A stretch of 10,672 nucleotides of DNA from Victivallales bacterium. GTDB lineage: Bacteria; Verrucomicrobiota; Lentisphaeria; Victivallales; SZUA-371. Under the pieces are notes generated by a model. The model was not told the DNA's origin. It saw nothing but the letters and a program-made list of their open reading frames with translations, and did no database searches. This document shows positions 6,845-10,672 of this stretch, in pieces (position 1 is the stretch's first letter; every line of letters starts with the position of its first letter). Location of the stretch: assembly GCA_028691155.1 (NCBI GenBank), contig JAQUZV010000053.1, positions 1-10,672 of the forward strand, read 5' to 3'. Both the position numbers and the translations under genes were made by a program.

Positions 6845-7942
6845 TTATAAAAATTGGGCCAGTTCGGGTTTGCTCCCAATCTGCTGCACCAGGTCTTTGA
6901 TTTTCTGGGCCGACCTGGCGTTACACACCAGCGTAACATCGTCGGTGTGGACTATAATCAGATCGCTGACATCCACCGTTGCCACCAGATGTTTGGCATC
7001 GCTGACAATCACACAATCGCTGGTGCCGATCGATTCATGCAGCCCGCGCACCACATTGTTGCTCTTTTCCGGGCGAATCTGGTTGCGCAATGCCGTCCAG
7101 CTGCCGACATCATCCCAATCGAACGTCGCCCGGGCCACGATGACATTGTCCACTTGCTCCATGACCGCATAGTCAATGGAAATCTTCCGGCACTGCCGGT
7201 ATTCCGTGACCAGCTGTGCCGTCAACCGGCCCTCCAGCGCGGCCCGATAGAGATTGTCACGCAACGCCGCCAGCGCCGGAGCATAACGACGCAACGCCGC
7301 CGTCAGAACCGATTCCGACCAAATGAACATGCCGCTGTTCCACAAGTAACATTTTTCCGCGACGAATTTTTCCGCCGTCGCCACATCGGGTTTTTCCCGA
7401 AACCCCTCGCTGTGATAGAATGCCGTAGCAAGATCACCGACCGTTTCCCGTTCACCGCAATGAATGTAGCCATAACCGGTACTCGGAAAAACCGGATCGA
7501 CGCCGATTGTTACGATATGCCCCGCCGCCGCCGCGGTCACACTGTCGCGCACCACCTGCAGCAATGATGCCGTGTCATGAATGACATGATCGGCCGGCAA
7601 CATAATCATAACGGCATCATCGCCCTCCGCCCGGGCCCGGACCATCGCCGCCGCCAGCGCCACGCACGGCCCGGTGTCGCGCCCGACCGGCTCTCCGACA
7701 ATATTCTCGGCCGGAATACGCGGCAGCAACGACCGCATCGGCGCCACATAATCCTGATTGGTAATGATGATAATGTGGTCCGGCGGCAACATCTCGTCAA
7801 ACCGAGCCACCGTCTGCTCGATCAGGGTAAGGCTGCCGATCAGGCGCAACAATTGTTTGGGGCGTGACGCCCGGCTCTGGGGCCAAAATCTCTCCCCTTT
7901 GCCGCCTGCCATTACGATGGCAAAAATGTTTTCACGATTCAT
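6845..7942 (-). CDS. manC: Mannose-1-phosphate guanylyltransferase (single-domain)
   Basis: The product has 365 residues and makes GDP-mannose from mannose-1-phosphate and GTP, feeding glycan and surface polysaccharide synthesis. The nucleotidyltransferase signature is at 12-30 (AGGKGERFWPQSR then PKQ). LPADH with Asp118, STGYGYIH (154-161), FREKPD (181-186), WNSGMFIW (201-208) and FDWDDVGSW (274-282) follow. The length matches the GMP-only form, without the C-terminal phosphomannose isomerase domain of the bifunctional enzyme. I chose the ATG at 7942 because the family N-terminus begins right there. The open frame continues upstream through the pilC terminator and into pilC, and those residues are not family-like. 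The ribosome binding site is weak (GGGA). coaX starts 10 bases after the stop. Symbol manC is by function; others use manB or gmp. Confidence 0.92.
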   Translation of the reverse strand: MNRENIFAIVMAGGKGERFWPQSRASRPKQLLRLIGSLTLIEQTVARFDEMLPPDHIIIITNQDYVAPMRSLLPRIPAENIVGEPVGRDTGPCVALAAAMVRARAEGDDAVMIMLPADHVIHDTASLLQVVRDSVTAAAAGHIVTIGVDPVFPSTGYGYIHCGERETVGDLATAFYHSEGFREKPDVATAEKFVAEKCYLWNSGMFIWSESVLTAALRRYAPALAALRDNLYRAALEGRLTAQLVTEYRQCRKISIDYAVMEQVDNVIVARATFDWDDVGSWTALRNQIRPEKSNNVVRGLHESIGTSDCVIVSDAKHLVATVDVSDLIIVHTDDVTLVCNARSAQKIKDLVQQIGSKPELAQFL

Positions 7943-8005
7943 AGGACAATCCCGATTTCCCGCTAAAAAAATGATGTCACAACCGACCCCGAACGCCGGG
8001 CGGAC

Positions 8006-8046
8006 AAAACAAAAACCGGGTTTCGTCCCTGCGGACAAAAACCCGG
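8006..8046 (-). terminator. Intrinsic terminator after pilC
   Basis: Read on the minus strand, CCGGGTTTTTGTCC pairs with GGACGAAACCCGG across a short loop (stem 8016-8046, with a small bulge). It is followed at once by TTTTTGTTTTG. This is a strong rho-independent terminator 42 bases past the pilC stop. It separates the pilus operon from manC. Confidence 0.85.
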
Positions 8047-8087
8047 CTCCCTTTTTCGTCGACAACGTTTCCGGGCCGTTGCAGCAA

Positions 8088-9374
8088 TTAGAGTTTTTGC
8101 ATAATGGCAACCAACGGCATAAACATAGCAATAACAATCGTCCCGATTATTACCGCCAACCCGATAATCATAATCGGTTCAATCAGAGAAGTCATGGCAT
8201 TAACCGCATTGTCCACTTCTTCTTCGTAGGTGTCGGCAATTTTTTCCAACATTTCCGGCAGCTTACCGGTTTCTTCACCGACTTCGATCATACTGATCAC
8301 CATTGCCGGGAAAATTCGGGTCGCTCCCAACGGCGCCGCCATCGTTTCCCCTTCTTTCACCGCATCGTGAACTTTTTGAACCGCATTGGCCACCACTTCA
8401 TTCCCCGCGGTTTCCTTAACAATATTCAAGGCATTCAAGACCGGCACCCCGGAAGACATCAAGGTTCCCAATGTTCGCGAAAACCGGGAGATCGCCGATT
8501 TGGCCACGACCGGTCCGAAAACAGGAATATTGTATTTTACCCAGTCAATGCATGTTCGCCCGATATGGGTCCGAGCAAACAACTTGTACGCAATAAATAT
8601 AACCACCAGAATCGCCACGACCAACAGCAACTGATGGGCAAGAATATCACTGGCCCTCATTACGAACTGTGTCAGGGGGGGAAGCGCTTCTCCTTTCAAC
8701 AGGTCCTCGAATACTTTCTTGAATTTCGGAACAATGAAAATCATCAACCCGGCGGTAATTGCCGACGAAATTGTCAATACCACCAACGGGTAGATCAAGG
8801 CCGACTTGACCTTACCGGAAATTTTGGCCGCCTTTTCCATAAACATTGCCAAGCGGTCAAGAATTGTTTCCATAGCCCCGGCCGCCTCTCCGGCGCGGAC
8901 CATGTTCAGGTACAGTTTGTCGAAAGAACGCGGATGCTGAGCCAGCGCTTCGGAAAAAGTCGACCCGCCTTCCACGGAATTGGCCGTCATATTGAGCGTC
9001 AGCCGCACTGCCGCATTACGGGTCTGCCTTTCCAGCGTCCGCAGGGAACGAATCAACGGCAACCCGGCGCCCAGCAGAATGGCCAACTGACGGGTAATCA
9101 CTTTGAGGTCCTTGGTTCGAATCACCACCGGCCCGAAATTGATGTTGAGGATCTTATCCATCAGACCTTTGCTGGCGACGGTACTTTGGGGACCCGGCTT
9201 GGCGGCGGACTTGCCGCTTTTGGCGACTTTGGCCCGCTTCGAGGCCTTGATGTCCATGGGGAACAAGCCTTTTTCTTTTAAAGACTTCGCGACTTCTTCC
9301 TCTGAAGCGGCATCCAACTTGCCCTTCTGCTCCTTCCCCTGCGAGTCCATCGCGGTGTAACTAAATGTCGGCAT
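8088..9374 (-). CDS. pilC: Type IV pilus inner-membrane platform protein PilC (T2SSF / GspF family)
   Basis: The product has 428 residues, slightly longer than the usual 400 or so. It is the inner-membrane platform on which the assembly and retraction ATPases act. The N-terminus (PTFSYTAMDSQGKEQKG) is the standard PilC opening. A Lys/Ala-rich linker at about 45-70 leads into the first T2SSF domain (about 92-214: RQLAILLGAGLPL, AGEAAGAMETIL). The second T2SSF domain covers about 295-417 (SRFSRTLGTLMSSGVPVL, MIEVGEETGKLPEML). Three hydrophobic segments are near 194-216, 248-266 and 397-424, giving the known topology. The start is set by GGAGG 7 bases upstream, which lies next to the pilT stop 15 bases away, so expression is coupled with pilT. 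The transcript ends at the terminator at 8006-8046. Confidence 0.95.
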   Translation of the reverse strand: MPTFSYTAMDSQGKEQKGKLDAASEEEVAKSLKEKGLFPMDIKASKRAKVAKSGKSAAKPGPQSTVASKGLMDKILNINFGPVVIRTKDLKVITRQLAILLGAGLPLIRSLRTLERQTRNAAVRLTLNMTANSVEGGSTFSEALAQHPRSFDKLYLNMVRAGEAAGAMETILDRLAMFMEKAAKISGKVKSALIYPLVVLTISSAITAGLMIFIVPKFKKVFEDLLKGEALPPLTQFVMRASDILAHQLLLVVAILVVIFIAYKLFARTHIGRTCIDWVKYNIPVFGPVVAKSAISRFSRTLGTLMSSGVPVLNALNIVKETAGNEVVANAVQKVHDAVKEGETMAAPLGATRIFPAMVISMIEVGEETGKLPEMLEKIADTYEEEVDNAVNAMTSLIEPIMIIGLAVIIGTIVIAMFMPLVAIMQKL

Positions 9375-9381
9375 AAATCAA

Positions 9382-9386
9382 CCTCC
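9382..9386 (-). promoter_or_regulatory. Ribosome binding site of pilC
   Basis: GGAGG on the minus strand lies 7 bases before the pilC ATG and 3 bases past the pilT stop. This fits re-initiation from pilT to pilC. Confidence 0.75.
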
Positions 9387-9389
9387 GGT

Positions 9390-10457
9390 TTAACCTTCAC
9401 CCTGCAATTTTTGTTTTACCGCTTCCGGGTCCTGGCACATCGTGATCATTTCCCTATACGAAATCTTTTTACTAAGATACAACTCCATCAAATGGGAATC
9501 AAGCGTATTCATCCCGTATTTGGCCCCGGTCTGCAATTCCGAAGCAATCCGGTACGTTTTATTATCGCGGATCAAAGCCTGAATTGACGGCGTACTGATC
9601 ATAATTTCGAATCCGGCCACCCGCCCCGGCTTGTCTGCCCGCGGCAACAATACCTGGGAGATCACCGCCACCAGCGATGCCGCCAGCTGCGTCCGGATCT
9701 GCGCCTGCTGGTTGGTGGGAAAGGCGTCGACAATACGGTCGACGGTTCGCGCCGCACCGGTCGTATGCAACGTTCCGAAGACCAGATGCCCGGTTTCGGC
9801 GGCGGTAATGGCGGCGGAAATGGTTTCCAAGTCACGCATTTCCCCCACCAGAATGATGTCGGGGTCCTGGCGCAACGCCCGTTTCAGAGCCTCTTCGAAA
9901 GAGGGAACATCCACCCCGATTTCCCGTTGGATCACCACGCTGCGCTTATGGTTGTGATAGAATTCGATCGGGTCTTCAACCGTAATAATGTGACAGTCGC
10001 GATTGGTATTGATGACATCGATCATCGACGCCAGTGTCGTACTTTTCCCGGACCCGGTTGGACCGGTGACCAGAATCAGACCGCGGGGCCGATAAAGCAA
10101 ATTCTTTGTCACCGGCGGCAGACCGATCTGCTCCAAGGTCAACAAATCCGTCGGAATCTGACGCAGAACCGTCCCGAACACCCCTTTCTGTTTGAACGCG
10201 CTGACGCGGAAACGCGCCTTGTCGCCAAAACCGAACCCGAAGTCCGCCGTCCCCGATTCGGCAATTCTCTGCATATGCACTTCGGAAGCAATGGATTTGA
10301 CCAATCGCTCCGTGTCCTCCTGCGTCAGCACCGGGACATCCAGCGGCATCAACCCGCCATGCAGTCGCACCATCGGTGGCGCTCCGACCTCGATATGCAG
10401 GTCGCTGACGCCTTCGTCCACGACCAATTGCAGCAAATCACTCATTTCAATCGTCAT
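9390..10457 (-). CDS. pilT: Type IV pilus twitching motility ATPase PilT
   Basis: The product has 355 residues and is the hexameric ATPase that drives pilus retraction. The N-terminal PAS-like domain (SDLHIEVGAPPMVRLHG, from residue 18) is followed by the RecA-like core. The core has Walker A GPTGSGKST (132-140), the Asp box TVEDPIEF (159-166), Walker B IILVGEMRD with Glu206, and the His box TLHTTGAARTVDRI (229-242). The C-terminal AIRNLIRE motif, needed for retraction in studied PilT proteins, reads SIQALIRD here. I chose the ATG at 10457 because GGAGAG lies just upstream with proper spacing. A GTG at 10469 would add four residues, and an ATG at 10445 would remove four. It lies 21 bases after the PilB-like gene and 15 before pilC. 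Confidence 0.95.
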   Translation of the reverse strand: MTIEMSDLLQLVVDEGVSDLHIEVGAPPMVRLHGGLMPLDVPVLTQEDTERLVKSIASEVHMQRIAESGTADFGFGFGDKARFRVSAFKQKGVFGTVLRQIPTDLLTLEQIGLPPVTKNLLYRPRGLILVTGPTGSGKSTTLASMIDVINTNRDCHIITVEDPIEFYHNHKRSVVIQREIGVDVPSFEEALKRALRQDPDIILVGEMRDLETISAAITAAETGHLVFGTLHTTGAARTVDRIVDAFPTNQQAQIRTQLAASLVAVISQVLLPRADKPGRVAGFEIMISTPSIQALIRDNKTYRIASELQTGAKYGMNTLDSHLMELYLSKKISYREMITMCQDPEAVKQKLQGEG

Positions 10458-10461
10458 GATG

Positions 10462-10467
10462 CTCTCC
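10462..10467 (-). promoter_or_regulatory. Ribosome binding site that decides the pilT start
   Basis: GGAGAG on the minus strand is 4 to 6 bases before the ATG at 10457. It overlaps the alternative GTG codon at 10469 and so argues against that start. Confidence 0.65.
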
Positions 10468-10478
10468 ACTCTGTATCA

Positions 10479-10672
10479 TTAGGTATAACGCAGAATCTCA
10501 TCGATGGTCGATTCTCCGCTAAGTACGGTATTGACACCGTCTTCACGCAAGGTCCGCATTCCCTGTTCGCGGGCCTTGTGTCTGATCACCGAACTCGGCT
10601 GATTGCCTTCGATGAGTTCAATCAGTTCCGGCGAAATGACCATCAGTTCGCAAATCGATTTCCGGCCCCGAT
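10479..10672 (-). CDS. pilB: Type IV pilus assembly ATPase, C-terminal fragment (PilB/GspE family)
   Basis: Only the last 64 or so codons are in the window; the gene continues past the right edge. The visible end reads RGRKSICEL, then ISPELIELI, RHKAREQGMRTLREDGVNTV and ESTIDEILRYT before TAA. This matches the conserved C-terminus of GspE/PilB ATPases (GRxxIxEL, then GMxxLxxDGxxKVxxGxTxxEEVxRVT). The partial first codon ends in AT, consistent with the Tyr that usually precedes RGR. PilB powers pilus extension. A GspE of a type II secretion system is the alternative, but the following pilT favours PilB. pilT begins 21 bases downstream. Confidence 0.85.
   Translation of the reverse strand, partial: RGRKSICELMVISPELIELIEGNQPSSVIRHKAREQGMRTLREDGVNTVLSGESTIDEILRYT

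Noticed and set aside
7942..8137. Extended N-terminus of the mannose-1-phosphate guanylyltransferase
   Set aside because: The extra 65 residues would be encoded across the pilC terminator and the end of pilC; the family N-terminus starts cleanly at 7942.
7758..9281. Open frame of 507 codons on the plus strand, opposite manC and pilC
   Set aside because: It lies across two well-supported genes and an intrinsic terminator on the other strand. Its translation is rich in Asn, His, Gln and Arg with no domain pattern, as expected for an antisense shadow.
1..10672. CRISPR arrays, insertion sequences, tRNA/rRNA genes, long direct repeats
   Set aside because: None was visible on reading both strands; all long genes belong to ordinary chromosomal families.

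Overview
This is a bacterial window of moderately high GC with tightly packed genes in two convergent blocks. The diderm-type pilus ATPases, a lipoprotein with a lipobox and the two-domain PilC point to a Gram-negative-type cell. The gene mix (pilB-pilT-pilC cluster, large GQSNM-type sialate esterase, type III pantothenate kinase, HemW) would fit the Verrucomicrobiota/Lentisphaerota (PVC) area. That assignment is inference from general impression, not from a search. The first 12 bases match the end of an Illumina adapter, so the left edge is probably the end of a metagenome or draft contig.

Left block, plus strand: about 435 bases without a recognisable gene end in a promoter-like sequence. 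Four genes follow: a flavodoxin-fold iron-sulfur-type flavoprotein (449-1027), a HemW-type radical SAM heme chaperone (1036-2148), a GT4-like glycosyltransferase (2277-3317) and a sialate O-acetylesterase-type lipoprotein (3363-5444). The first two are 8 bases apart and look co-transcribed. The glycosyltransferase follows a gap of 128 bases and may have its own start site.

Right block, minus strand, read from the right edge: the C-terminal end of a PilB/GspE assembly ATPase, then PilT (retraction ATPase), then PilC (inner-membrane platform). These three form a compact type IV pilus operon that ends in a clear intrinsic terminator. Downstream on the same strand is a second tight cluster: mannose-1-phosphate guanylyltransferase, type III pantothenate kinase (CoaX) and a TrpF-like TIM barrel. 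CoaX and the TrpF-like gene overlap by 11 bases. The two blocks converge at 5444/5469.

Functionally the window holds surface appendage machinery (pilus motor), sugar-nucleotide and glycan genes (GDP-mannose synthesis, glycosyltransferase, glycan deacetylation) and cofactor genes (CoA, heme). No mobile element, CRISPR array, tRNA or rRNA was seen, and I found no convincing new multi-gene system. The most interesting items are the TrpF-like protein that has lost the usual phosphate-binding motifs, and the CoaX whose first motif has Asn where Asp is expected.
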